In this document: in pieces, positions 26,218-34,215 of the stretch
Position numbering within the stretch: position 1 is the first letter of the stretch
Layout of the letters: the number at the start of each line of letters is the position of its first letter
From: Pseudosulfitobacter koreensis
GTDB lineage: Bacteria > Pseudomonadota > Alphaproteobacteria > Rhodobacterales > Rhodobacteraceae
DNA length: 64,000 nt
Direction: 5' to 3'
Assembly (NCBI RefSeq): GCF_024733015.1
Contig: NZ_JANKJG010000009.1
Coordinates: forward strand, 1-64,000
The notes under the pieces: generated by a model
Told to the model about the DNA's origin: nothing
The model's database searches: none
Seen by the model: the letters and a program-made list of their open reading frames with translations, nothing else
Program-made: the position numbers and the translations under genes

Positions 26218-27279
26218 TCAGTCGGGTACGGAGAACTCGATACGGCGGTTGCCCCGGCGGCCCTGTTCGGTGGCGTTGTCGGCGACGGGGCGTGTCTCGC
26301 CGTAGCCTATGGCGATCAGACGCGCGGGGCCGATGTCGCGGGCCGTCAGATAATCGACGACAGAGCGCGCGCGGCGTTCCGACAGGGTCTGGTTGGCGGC
26401 GTCGCTCCCATAGCTGTCGGTATGACCGGCGATCTGTACGGTCAGATCGGGGCAGCGCGTCACGATCTGCGCCACGGCGTCCAGCAACGGTGTCGATGCA
26501 GCATCAAGCTGGGCGGAGGCGGGTTTGAAGTAGATGTTGCCTGTCCGCGACAGGATTTCAAACCGTCCGACGCAGGCCTCAAGGGAAAAATCGCCCTCTG
26601 CCTCCAACGCAACGGACGCGGGGCGGGCGGCTGGTGCTGCCACCTCTGCGGTGGCGACCGCAGCATCGCTGCGCGCGACCTTGCTGAAGATGAGATCGAA
26701 GCTGACCGTGGTGGACGGCACAATTGTGACGCCTGCGGCTTCTTCAAGCTTTTGCAGCCCTTCGGACAGGTTGAAGTCGGCCACCGCCAGCGGCACGGGC
26801 TCAGCCGTGGACACCGCGACCAGATCATCCCCAACCAGGGTTAGGGCAAGCTTCGCCTCTAGCGTCTTGGTCACGCCATGCAGCGCCAGGGTGAAAGGCA
26901 ACGTGACGGTCTTGCGCTTGACCTGCGGCAGGTCTGCAATCAGCGCGGGGTCGATCTGCGCAGTCACTGTCGCCTCAGGGTGCTGGAACGTCTCGAAGAA
27001 CAGGAAACGCATGCGCACATTGCGCAGGTCGATCTTTGTGTCGACGCTGTCGAGCAGGATGGTCAACGATGCAGCCCCGTCGGGCGCGATTTCACCCGTC
27101 ATCGTGGCGAAGGACGAGGTTTCGATCGCGGTGCCGTTCTTGATTGACTGGAACTGCAACGAGGACGCTTCGCCCCGAAGTGTCCAGCCGTCACCAAAAG
27201 TTGCCGGCTGTGCGGGCGCGCCGGTTGAAAACAAGGCGGACAAAAGGATCGCGTATGTGAAGTGTTTGAAAAATAACAT
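26218..27279 (-). CDS. YceI-OmpA envelope protein
   Basis: The protein has about 353 residues from 27279 (MLFFKHFTYAILLSALFSTGAPAQ, a signal peptide). Residues ~25-200 resemble the YceI-like lipocalin fold (LTILLDSVDTKIDLRNVRMRFLFFETFQHPEATVTAQI; VKRKTVTLPFTLALHGVTKTL). Residues ~240-353 are an OmpA-type peptidoglycan-binding domain (GNIYFKPASAQLDAASTPLLDAV, then IAGHTDSYGSDAANQTLSERRARSVVDYL, and GRRGNRRIEFSV). It is the first gene of the minus-strand group 27279-21131. It would sit in the periplasm and bind the wall. Fusion of YceI and OmpA is known in Rhodobacterales. Confidence 0.88.
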   Translation of the reverse strand: MLFFKHFTYAILLSALFSTGAPAQPATFGDGWTLRGEASSLQFQSIKNGTAIETSSFATMTGEIAPDGAASLTILLDSVDTKIDLRNVRMRFLFFETFQHPEATVTAQIDPALIADLPQVKRKTVTLPFTLALHGVTKTLEAKLALTLVGDDLVAVSTAEPVPLAVADFNLSEGLQKLEEAAGVTIVPSTTVSFDLIFSKVARSDAAVATAEVAAPAARPASVALEAEGDFSLEACVGRFEILSRTGNIYFKPASAQLDAASTPLLDAVAQIVTRCPDLTVQIAGHTDSYGSDAANQTLSERRARSVVDYLTARDIGPARLIAIGYGETRPVADNATEQGRRGNRRIEFSVPD

Positions 27280-27350
27280 TAAATGCTCCCTGGCAGTGGA
27301 GATGGGAAAACTATCGCGCCAAGACTGCTCAAAAGCAATACTCTTGTGTC

Positions 27351-27364
27351 GGCCCACGTGGGCC
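27351..27364. promoter_or_regulatory. Perfect 14-bp palindrome in a divergent promoter region
   Basis: GGCCCACGTGGGCC is a perfect dyad in the 144-bp region between the YceI-OmpA gene (minus) and the second caspase gene (plus). It could be an operator for either gene. The function is inferred only from position and symmetry. Confidence 0.35.
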
Positions 27365-27423
27365 AATTGAATTGTCGGTTGATTGGTCTAAGGTGGTGCG
27401 ACGCCTTCGAAAGGGACGGATGG

Positions 27424-28893
27424 ATGGGACGGCTTTGGGTGTTGATCGTGACGGTCTCGCTTCTTGGTGCGGCGGCGGTGCAGGCACAGGACCGGATCGC
27501 GCTGGTCATTGGCAACGGCCAGTATGCGCAGGTCGCACCGCTCGACAATGCGACCAACGACGCGCGGCTGATCACACAGTCCATCCGCGATGCCGGGTTC
27601 ACCGTGACCCTGCTGGAGGACGCAGCGCAGACCGACATGCGCCGGGCGATTGCCGACTTCGGGCAGGCGCTGCGCGACGGCGGCCCCGAGACCGTGGGCC
27701 TGTTCTATTACGCAGGGCACGGGGTGCAGAGTTTCGGGGCGAATTATCTGCTGCCGGTTGATGCGGGCCTGACTGACGCCGCTGATCTGGATCTGGTGGC
27801 GATGGACGCGTCAGCCGTGCTGAGACAGATGGCATCGGCGCGCAACCGGACAAATATCGTGATCCTGGATGCCTGCCGAAACAATCCGTTCGAGAACATC
27901 CGCGATCTGGACGACAACGGGCTGGCCGAGATGAAGGCGCCGACGGGCACCTACCTTGCCTATGCCACGGCGCCGGGGGCGGTGGCACTTGACGGCACCG
28001 GCCAGAACAGTCCGTTCACCGCGGCATTGGCTGAGGCGATCCAGACCGAGGGCGCACCGATCGAGCGTGTGTTCAAGGACGTGCGGGTGCAGGTCATCGC
28101 ACAGACCGGCGGCGCGCAGACGCCTTGGGACACCTCGTCGTTGACCCGCGAATTCGTCTTTCATCCGACCCGGCAGCTGTCGGCAGAAGAAGTGGCCGAG
28201 CGACAATTGTGGGATTCGGTCGCCAAAAGCCGTGATCCGGTGCAGATCATGTTGTTCATGCGGTCCTACCCCGACGGTCTGTTTCAGGAAGAGGCGCGCG
28301 CGATGCTGGCAGATGTGCTGGCGCTGGAGCTGGAGGGAGCCAAGGACACGGAGCCGGTTGCCGCAGCACCTGTGCCCAAGGTCGAGACACCCCCTGCCGA
28401 GACCGAAGTGCAGATGCTGGAACGGGCGCGGGTGTCCGGGCTGAAGGCCGATTATCAGGCCTATCTCGATGCCTATCCAGACGGCACGTTCAAGGAGCTG
28501 GTGCGCATCGAGATTGCGGGGCTTGAGGCAAAGGAGACAGAGGCGCTGGTGGCTGTCGTTGAAGCGCCGACGCAAGCGGAGCCTGTTCAACCTCTGCCTG
28601 AGCCGTTCTTTTTCAGTCTGCCTTTGAGGGATGGCCCGCCGGAGATCGTGGGCAAAACGATCCTTGAAATAACCGAACTTTCGCCGCTTTACCCGCCGAT
28701 CGAGGGGCTGCCCGATGCCGCGTGGAAGAACATGCCCTGCAGCACTTGCCACCAATGGACGCGCGACGCGCTGTGCACCCAGGCGACCACCTACCTCAAG
28801 GACAGCGGAGCGCGGGCGCTGAGCAAGGAACATCCCTTCGGGGGCGGCTTGAAGCGCAATCTGAGGCTTTGGGCGCAGAACGATTGCCAATAG
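27424..28893 (+). CDS. Secreted caspase-like (peptidase C14) protein with Cys-rich C-terminus
   Basis: The protein has about 489 residues from ATG 27424 (MGRLWVLIVTVSLLGAAAVQAQ, signal peptide); the frame upstream to 27283 lacks this feature. The caspase domain has IALVIGNGQYAQVAPLDNATNDARL, catalytic His in LFYYAGHGVQ and catalytic Cys in IVILDACRNNPF. A Pro/Glu-rich spacer with SRDPVQIMLFMRSYPDG-type helical units follows. The last ~70 residues contain PCSTCHQWTRDALCTQATTYL, including one CxxCH, and a final Cys (NDCQ). It resembles the caspase at 19211 in its first 240 residues but not in its tail. It converges on the TonB-like gene with 9 bp between stops. Confidence 0.88.
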   Translation: MGRLWVLIVTVSLLGAAAVQAQDRIALVIGNGQYAQVAPLDNATNDARLITQSIRDAGFTVTLLEDAAQTDMRRAIADFGQALRDGGPETVGLFYYAGHGVQSFGANYLLPVDAGLTDAADLDLVAMDASAVLRQMASARNRTNIVILDACRNNPFENIRDLDDNGLAEMKAPTGTYLAYATAPGAVALDGTGQNSPFTAALAEAIQTEGAPIERVFKDVRVQVIAQTGGAQTPWDTSSLTREFVFHPTRQLSAEEVAERQLWDSVAKSRDPVQIMLFMRSYPDGLFQEEARAMLADVLALELEGAKDTEPVAAAPVPKVETPPAETEVQMLERARVSGLKADYQAYLDAYPDGTFKELVRIEIAGLEAKETEALVAVVEAPTQAEPVQPLPEPFFFSLPLRDGPPEIVGKTILEITELSPLYPPIEGLPDAAWKNMPCSTCHQWTRDALCTQATTYLKDSGARALSKEHPFGGGLKRNLRLWAQNDCQ

Positions 28894-28902
28894 CGAACGT
28901 GC

Positions 28903-30462
28903 TTAGGGGGTGGCTGCCCGTGTCGTGATGAAGAAATAGACCCATTCGCCTTTGAAATCGGGGTCGGCAGCCTCGGCGCTAGCGACCTGATCGCGCAACC
29001 AGTCTAGATATGCCGCCGCCGGTTCGACCGTCGGACGGGGCCTGTCATAAAGCGGCGACGACGCGGCGAAGGCCACGGCGATTTCCTGACCGAAGGGCGG
29101 GCCGATCAGGATCGGCGCAGTGCTGCCGGGCTGGGTCGGCACCACCTGCACGGTCGCGGCAGGGGCGAAGGGGCCACTGCTATCGGTAAGGTTCGGCATC
29201 AGATGGATGACCTGCCCTGCGGCATCGAAATAATCGACATAGACATGCGCGGGATAGTCCGGGGCTTGCAGATCGAACCGCAACACCTTGCCCTCGGTAA
29301 AGAGGTAATTCTGTGCCTGCGCAGTGTCGCCGATCAGCCGTGCATCGGTGAACTGGTCGGTGGATTGCGGCAGGCCAAGGGCCGCGATGCCCGACAGTGC
29401 GCCGCACTGGGGTGCAGGCAGGTGTTGCAGGTTCGCGGCCAGGGGAATGTCGCCGCCGACCTGCGCCCGCAGCGCATCAAGAAGCGGGCCGGCAAGGGCC
29501 GGATCGGGGATATGTCCGCGCAGTTCTAGCGTGCCGGTCTCTGGCAGGAAAGTGGCCGAGACGCGGGCACAGTCGATGCCTGTCAGCAGCGCGGACAGCC
29601 CGTCGCGCACGTCGGTCGCATCGTCCAGCGCGCCGGGGGCCATGAAGGCCTGGATCGTCGCAAGAGCCTGCGGGTCGGTCACCACCCGGTCGCCAAAGCG
29701 CCAGGCCGTTTCGGCCTTGGTGCGGGTCACGGGCAGGGGCGGCTCTGTGGCGGGAGTGCTTTGGTCGGGGGCCTCCCGCGCAGACGTTCCGGTGGGGGCC
29801 TGCTCTGCGGTGTCCTCGGCATCGGGTTGCAGCGTTGCGGTGGGCTGTGCGTCTGGTCTGGTTAGGGCCGCAGTCAGTGCAACGGGCTGGCTCGGGATCA
29901 CCGCAGCACCGTCTGTAGCGGCAGCGGACAGGGCGTCGGGGGCGATCGGGTCGGGGACAAGGCTTGCCTGGATCAGCTCTGCCGGGGCAACAGGGGCCGG
30001 ATCGGGCAGTGTCGCGGCGGCGATCTGTTGAGGCAGCGCGGAACTGGTGGGAACTGTGCTGGCGGGCGCACGGATCGGGGCGGCGGTCTGCGCGGGGGCC
30101 AGGGTGGCGCTTAGGCTTGTGGTCTTCGGCGACGCCTGTGGCAAAGCCTGTGTCGCAGCTGTCTGCGCCTCCAGCGGTGCCGCGCTGGGGCTGAGGGGCT
30201 GTGCGTCGGATTGCGGCACGGCCCCGGAATTCAGGTCCGTCCCCTCTACCTGCGCCTCGCGCGCCCTGTCAGATTGCGGATCTTGCGCTGCCGCGCTTTG
30301 CGTCGGGGCGGTGACCGTAACCATTTGCAGGCGCGATTGCGGGCCGGGCTGGTCGGGGGTCGCGTCGAATGTGCGGGTGGCAAGGTAAAGACCGCCCGCC
30401 GCGAGATGCATCAGCGCGGACCCGGCCAGTCCTGCGGTCCAGAGAGCGGCGCGGCTTGTCAC
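28903..30462 (-). CDS. TonB-like inner-membrane-anchored protein with DUF4384-like C-terminal domain
   Basis: The protein has 519 residues. It has one N-terminal membrane helix (ALWTAGLAGSALMHLAAGGLYLATR) and then ~200 residues rich in Ala/Pro/Gln/Ser (a periplasm-spanning linker, as in TonB/TolA). A ~70-residue module follows (DCARVSATFLPETGTLELRGHI...LQHLPAPQC), and the C-terminal domain is YPAHVYVDYFDAAGQVIHLMPNLTDSSG... to YDRPRPTVEPAAAYLDWL, DUF4384-like. Its start overlaps the exbD stop by 4 bases, so it probably takes the place of TonB with the local ExbB/ExbD motor. The same C-terminal architecture recurs in the protein at 62783-64000. Confidence 0.75.
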   Translation of the reverse strand: MTSRAALWTAGLAGSALMHLAAGGLYLATRTFDATPDQPGPQSRLQMVTVTAPTQSAAAQDPQSDRAREAQVEGTDLNSGAVPQSDAQPLSPSAAPLEAQTAATQALPQASPKTTSLSATLAPAQTAAPIRAPASTVPTSSALPQQIAAATLPDPAPVAPAELIQASLVPDPIAPDALSAAATDGAAVIPSQPVALTAALTRPDAQPTATLQPDAEDTAEQAPTGTSAREAPDQSTPATEPPLPVTRTKAETAWRFGDRVVTDPQALATIQAFMAPGALDDATDVRDGLSALLTGIDCARVSATFLPETGTLELRGHIPDPALAGPLLDALRAQVGGDIPLAANLQHLPAPQCGALSGIAALGLPQSTDQFTDARLIGDTAQAQNYLFTEGKVLRFDLQAPDYPAHVYVDYFDAAGQVIHLMPNLTDSSGPFAPAATVQVVPTQPGSTAPILIGPPFGQEIAVAFAASSPLYDRPRPTVEPAAAYLDWLRDQVASAEAADPDFKGEWVYFFITTRAATP

Positions 30463-30863
30463 GGGCTTTCCGGTGTGACGACAAGGACAATGTCGCGCGC
30501 GCCCAGGGCTTCGATCTCGGCCACGAGGGGCAGCAGGTCAGCCATGACGGCGTCGCGGTGGGCATTGATCCGCACCAGCAGTTCGGGGTCGGCCTCAAGC
30601 TGTGCCGAAAGCGCATCAAGCAGGGCGGGCGCATCCTTCTCGGTGCCGTCTAGTGCCAGCGTGCCGGTGATACCGATTGATAGGGTCGCGCCACCTGCGG
30701 GCATGTCCGACCCGGTAATAGCGGTGGCTGGGCGCACCTCGAACGGGGCGGTGGCGTCCATGCGCCCGATCAGCATGAAGAAGACCAGCAGGAAGAACAC
30801 CACGTCGATCAGCGCGATGATGGTTTCGGGCGGGGTGCGGCGCACAGGGCGCGACAGTTTCAT
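30459..30863 (-). CDS. ExbD/TolR-family protein, second copy
   Basis: The protein has 134 residues. It has a short cytoplasmic head (MKLSRPVRRTPPETI) and one membrane helix with the conserved Asp (ALIDVVFFLLVFFMLIG) that carries protons in ExbD/TolR. The periplasmic ~85-residue domain includes INAHRDAVMADLLPLVAEIEALGARDIVLVV. It overlaps its neighbours by 4 bases on both sides. Two ExbD paralogues next to one ExbB suggest a hetero-oligomeric motor. Confidence 0.9.
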   Translation of the reverse strand: MKLSRPVRRTPPETIIALIDVVFFLLVFFMLIGRMDATAPFEVRPATAITGSDMPAGGATLSIGITGTLALDGTEKDAPALLDALSAQLEADPELLVRINAHRDAVMADLLPLVAEIEALGARDIVLVVTPESP

Positions 30864-31270
30864 GGCTGCCCCTCCAGCCGCATCAGGCGCAGGCGCGTGG
30901 CACCTGCCGTGGTCAACGTGTCCATGGTGCCGACCAGTGCCTGCGTCGTCGCGCGCGAAGAGGGCAGCAGCACGACCGACATAAGCGGGTTCTCGGCCAG
31001 ACCCAGGCGGACCAGGTCCGCAAGTCCCTCGGGTGTCTGCGCCCGCCCCCTGACATAGGGTGCACCGTCCGCGCCGATACGGACCAGTATGGTGGTGCCG
31101 CTGCCTGACGCTTGGGATGCGGGCTGCTCGGCCCGGTCGACGACGGGCACCATGTCGAGATTGAGATAGGTCGACGTGACCATGAAAAAGACCAGCAGGA
31201 TCAGCATGACGTCGATCATCGGCACCAGCGAGATCAGCTGGCGCGGCGCGGCCTTGCGGGTCAGCTGCAC
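30860..31270 (-). CDS. ExbD/TolR-family protein, first copy (start disturbed by a probable 1-base slip)
   Basis: As written, the reading frame opens at GTG 31270 and gives 136 residues: VQLTRKAAPRQLISLVPMIDVMLILLVFFMVTSTY (membrane helix with the conserved Asp), then a periplasmic domain (LVRIGADGAPYVRGRAQTPEGLADLVRLG...). That GTG has no ribosome site. An ATG at 31302, overlapping the exbB stop as TGATG, would be the natural start but is one base out of frame. A run of six G at 31282-31287 lies between them; a seventh G would restore MTKLMPPRTDPVQLTRK. Either a sequencing slip or a real mutation is likely. Confidence 0.85.
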   Translation of the reverse strand: MQLTRKAAPRQLISLVPMIDVMLILLVFFMVTSTYLNLDMVPVVDRAEQPASQASGSGTTILVRIGADGAPYVRGRAQTPEGLADLVRLGLAENPLMSVVLLPSSRATTQALVGTMDTLTTAGATRLRLMRLEGQP

Positions 31271-31301
31271 GGGATCGGTCCGGGGGGCATGAGCTTGGTC
31301 A

Positions 31302-31928
31302 TCACGGAACCGTCCCTGTGTCCTCCAGCAGGAAGAATTCACCTGCGGCGGATTCAATGTCATGAGCGGCGGCTTCGACGCGGGTGGCCAGAAGGGTCGC
31401 GGCGATGGCCGCAGGGATTGCCACCACAAGGCCTGCGGCGGTGGTCAGCAGCGCCTGCCAGATGCCACCCGCCAGAACCGAGGCGTTGGCGGCACCCTGA
31501 GCCATTTCCAGTTCCTGAAACGACTGGATCATGCCCAGCACCGTGCCGAGCAAGCCCAGCAGCGGCGAGACCATCGCGACCAGTTCCAGCAGGCGGATGT
31601 GCCGCGACATCACCTCGACCTCGACATTGCCGCGGCGCAGCAGTTCAGCCTCGAGCGGTTTGCGGGGCATCTTGCGCGCTGCGGCGTTCAGCGCATAGTG
31701 CAGGATGCGGCTGGCGGGGGACGTGGCCGAGGCGAGGTTCGCGATGGCGGCCTCGCGATCCCCTTTGGACCAGCGGTCAAGCGCTGCTTGCCGGTCTGCG
31801 GCCCCGGCGCGGGCGCGCGACAGTTGCAGTGTCTTGACCACGATCAGCGTGACAGACAGCAGCGACAGCAGAATCAGGATCACGATGATCGGCCCGCCGG
31901 TTCCGACCATGGACAGGGCCGCGTTCAC
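31302..31928 (-). CDS. MotA/TolQ/ExbB proton-channel family protein
   Basis: The protein has 208 residues. Three membrane helices are seen: GPIIVILILLSLLSVTLIVVKTLQL near the N-terminus, LLELVAMVSPLLGLLGTVLGMIQSFQ in the middle and ALLTTAAGLVVAIPAAIAATLLATRVEA near the C-terminus, the canonical ExbB/TolQ arrangement, with the conserved LLGTVLGM core. It forms the proton channel with the two ExbD proteins encoded directly downstream. It starts one base after the stop of the small secreted protein gene. Confidence 0.92.
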   Translation of the reverse strand: MNAALSMVGTGGPIIVILILLSLLSVTLIVVKTLQLSRARAGAADRQAALDRWSKGDREAAIANLASATSPASRILHYALNAAARKMPRKPLEAELLRRGNVEVEVMSRHIRLLELVAMVSPLLGLLGTVLGMIQSFQELEMAQGAANASVLAGGIWQALLTTAAGLVVAIPAAIAATLLATRVEAAAHDIESAAGEFFLLEDTGTVP

Positions 31929-32369
31929 TTATTTCACCAGCGGGGCGGAGGTGCGGCTGACCAGCTCGACCAGAGGAAAGCAATCCATGTTGTCCTCGTT
32001 CTGGGGTTGGCAGCTGTCGATGGCGTGCAGCAGGATTTCCGAGATGTCATCACAGGCGATCTGCGGGATCTCGAAAAGCTTGAGAGTGGTGCGCGCAACG
32101 GGTAGGGGGGCCGCGTCGATGTTCAGCAGCCTGTCGATCACGCCCTGCCCGTCAAGAATGGCCAGAGACATAGAGAAGCCTTCGAAGGCCTTGCCGGTTT
32201 CATTGCGAAACAGGAAGAATGCGCGGCAGCCGCCGTCTTCTGCCGGTTCGAACTTGTTCAACTCGACGGTAAGCGCATTTTCCTGCGCAGTGGCGGCGAG
32301 CGGCAAGGCAATCGCGGCCGCCGCAAGAAGCGCCGCGCAGCGTGCTGTCAATCTGGAGAACCGGGGCAT
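31929..32369 (-). CDS. Small secreted protein linked to ExbB/ExbD, unknown function
   Basis: The protein has 146 residues. Signal peptide: MPRFSRLTARCAALLAAAAIALPLAATAQ. The mature part (~117 residues) has a beta-rich look (LTVELNKFEPAEDGGCRAFFLFRNETGKAFEGFSMSLAILDGQGVIDRLL) and four Cys (GGCRAFF, QIACDD, DSCQPQ, MDCFP) that could form two disulfides. It is the first gene of the minus-strand ExbB/ExbD/TonB-like unit and abuts exbB. It is likely a periplasmic partner of that motor (inference). I do not recognise a named family. Confidence 0.7.
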   Translation of the reverse strand: MPRFSRLTARCAALLAAAAIALPLAATAQENALTVELNKFEPAEDGGCRAFFLFRNETGKAFEGFSMSLAILDGQGVIDRLLNIDAAPLPVARTTLKLFEIPQIACDDISEILLHAIDSCQPQNEDNMDCFPLVELVSRTSAPLVK

Positions 32370-32499
32370 GGATGTTCCTTTTGAGGAGTATGCATGCCCG
32401 ATGAAACCGCTTTGTTGCCCTTAGGTCAAGACAAGCTGCGAGGGGGCGCAAAACCGTCCTGCGCCGCGCCGAGAGTTTTTCTAGCCAAAGGAGGAATCT

Positions 32500-32526
32500 A
32501 TGTTAAGGTTCCGCTGGGTCAAATAA
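32500..32526 (+). other. Possible 8-codon leader peptide upstream of tssA
   Basis: AAAGGAGG at 32487-32494, an almost perfect ribosome site, is followed at 5 bases by ATG and the frame MLRFRWVK with a TAA stop. It lies 64 bp before tssA in the divergent region. It may be translated to control downstream entry, or the strong site may be chance. Confidence 0.3.
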
Positions 32527-32590
32527 ACTCTGCAGTTATGGCGTATTTTCGCCGGACCAAGATCACCACGCCTGTTCTTAAGGAATTACC

Positions 32591-33631
32591 ATGGATATCG
32601 ACGCGCTGCTTCAGGAGCATGGAGAAAATCCTCCAAGCGGCGAAGACCTTGAGTACGATCCCGAATTTACCGAGATGGAGATTGCTGCCACGCCCGGTGA
32701 CGAGCGGCAGGTCGGGAACGAATTCGTGCCTGGTGACGACCCCGATTACAAGGAAGTGTCGCGGCTGGCGCTGTCTGTCATCGCGCGCAGCCATGATTTG
32801 CGGGCCGGGATTTTTCTGGCCGAAGCGCAGCTGCGGCTGAACGGGCTGTCGGGGTTCGCGGACGGCACCACCTACATACGGCGGTGTCTGGAAGAGTATT
32901 GGCCGACTTGCCATCCGCAGCTGGATGCCGAGGACGATGACGACCCGACGATGCGGGTGAACGCGGTTCTGGCGTTGGCCGATGACGACCGTATCCTGCG
33001 CGGACTGCGCAAGGCTCCGCTGACCGCGAGCCGCACGTTCGGAATGATTTCGCTGCGCCATATCGCAGTGGCTGATGGCGAAATCACACCACCTGCCGAC
33101 ATGGAAAACGTGCCCGACGTCTCTGCTGTGGCCGCAGCGTTTCAGGACACGGATGAGGAAACCCTGCGCAAGACTGCAGAGGCAGCCGCGCAGGCGATGG
33201 CCGATGTGACGGCGATCGGCGGCATCTTTGACATGCAGACGCCCGGACAGGGCCCGGATCTGGACCCGGTTCTGAAACTTCTCAAGAAAATCAACATGCA
33301 TCTGCGCAATGCCATCGGTGAACCGGTCGGCGCGGATGTGGACGCGGTTGACGAAAGCACCGGCGACGCAGCCCCAGAAATGCGCGCCGCCGGTGGCGGC
33401 AGCGTCGCGGGCGGGGGCGGGGCGATCAATTCTCCAGTTGACGTAGAGAACGCTCTGGACCGTATCATTGGTTATTATGAGCGTAAGGAGCCGTCGAGTC
33501 CTCTGCCGATTCTGCTGAGGCGCGCCAAGAAGCTGGTGAATGCCGACTTCCTGACGATCATGCGGGACATGGCGCCGAGCGGCATGGAGAATGTCAACGT
33601 GATCGGCGGGCTTGAAGACGATGAAGACTGA
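32591..33631 (+). CDS. tssA: Type VI secretion protein TssA
   Basis: The protein has 346 residues. It has the ImpA N-terminal domain typical of TssA: NPPSGEDLEYDPEFTEME, YKEVSRLALSVIARSHDLRAGIFLAEAQLRLNGLSGFADG and a LEEYWPTCHPQ stretch. The C-terminal part has a Gly/Ala-rich linker (AAGGGSVAGGGGAINS) and then ALDRIIGYYERKEPSSPLPILLRRAKKLVNADFLTIMRDM, the conserved end of short TssA forms. TssA guides baseplate and tail assembly in the cytoplasm. It is the first gene of the long plus-strand T6SS operon; the ribosome site AAGGA lies 7 bases upstream. Confidence 0.95.
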   Translation: MDIDALLQEHGENPPSGEDLEYDPEFTEMEIAATPGDERQVGNEFVPGDDPDYKEVSRLALSVIARSHDLRAGIFLAEAQLRLNGLSGFADGTTYIRRCLEEYWPTCHPQLDAEDDDDPTMRVNAVLALADDDRILRGLRKAPLTASRTFGMISLRHIAVADGEITPPADMENVPDVSAVAAAFQDTDEETLRKTAEAAAQAMADVTAIGGIFDMQTPGQGPDLDPVLKLLKKINMHLRNAIGEPVGADVDAVDESTGDAAPEMRAAGGGSVAGGGGAINSPVDVENALDRIIGYYERKEPSSPLPILLRRAKKLVNADFLTIMRDMAPSGMENVNVIGGLEDDED

Positions 33632-33696
33632 TTTGTTGACGCAGATGAGCGCAGCGATGCTATACAACTATAACGTGATTTAGGGAGACAGAGGCG

Positions 33697-34212
33697 ATGG
33701 CCGGAAGTTCACAGAAATTCATAGCCCGCAACCGCGCACCTCGTGTGCAAATCGAATATGACGTAGAGCTTTACGGTGCCGAGAAAAAGGTGCAGCTGCC
33801 CTTCGTCATGGGCGTCATGTCCGATCTGGCCGGCAAGTCCGAGGTCGCGCAGCCTGTCGTGGCCGACCGCAAGTTCCTTGAGATCGACGTCGACAACTTC
33901 GACGACCGGATGAAGTCAATGGCACCGCGGGCGGCATTCACCGTGCCCAACACGCTGACCGGCGAAGGCAACATGGCGGTCGACATCACCTTTGACAGCA
34001 TGGACGATTTCAGCCCTGCGGCGATTGCAGCCAAGGTCGAGCCGCTGAAGGAACTCTTGGATGCGCGCACGCAGCTGAGCAACCTGATGACCTACATGGA
34101 CGGCAAGTCCGGTGCCGAGGACCTGATCGCCAAGATCACGCAGGACCCGGCCCTGCTCAAGACGCTGGCCTCGCAGCCCGCCCCCCAAACTGACAGCACG
34201 GATCAGGAGTAA
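33697..34212 (+). CDS. tssB: T6SS contractile sheath small subunit TssB
   Basis: The protein has 171 residues, normal for TssB/VipA. Conserved parts are SQKFIARNRAPRVQIEYDVELYG, KKVQLPFVMGVMSDLAG, DRKFLEIDVDNFDDRMKSMAP, FDSMDDFSPAAIAAKVEPLKELLDAR and a TYMDGKSGAE end. It pairs with TssC to build the sheath. Its first ~165 residues are nearly identical to the N-terminus of the fusion at 46610, which points to duplication or gene conversion. TssC follows after 3 bp. Confidence 0.97.
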   Translation: MAGSSQKFIARNRAPRVQIEYDVELYGAEKKVQLPFVMGVMSDLAGKSEVAQPVVADRKFLEIDVDNFDDRMKSMAPRAAFTVPNTLTGEGNMAVDITFDSMDDFSPAAIAAKVEPLKELLDARTQLSNLMTYMDGKSGAEDLIAKITQDPALLKTLASQPAPQTDSTDQE

Positions 34213-34215
34213 CAG

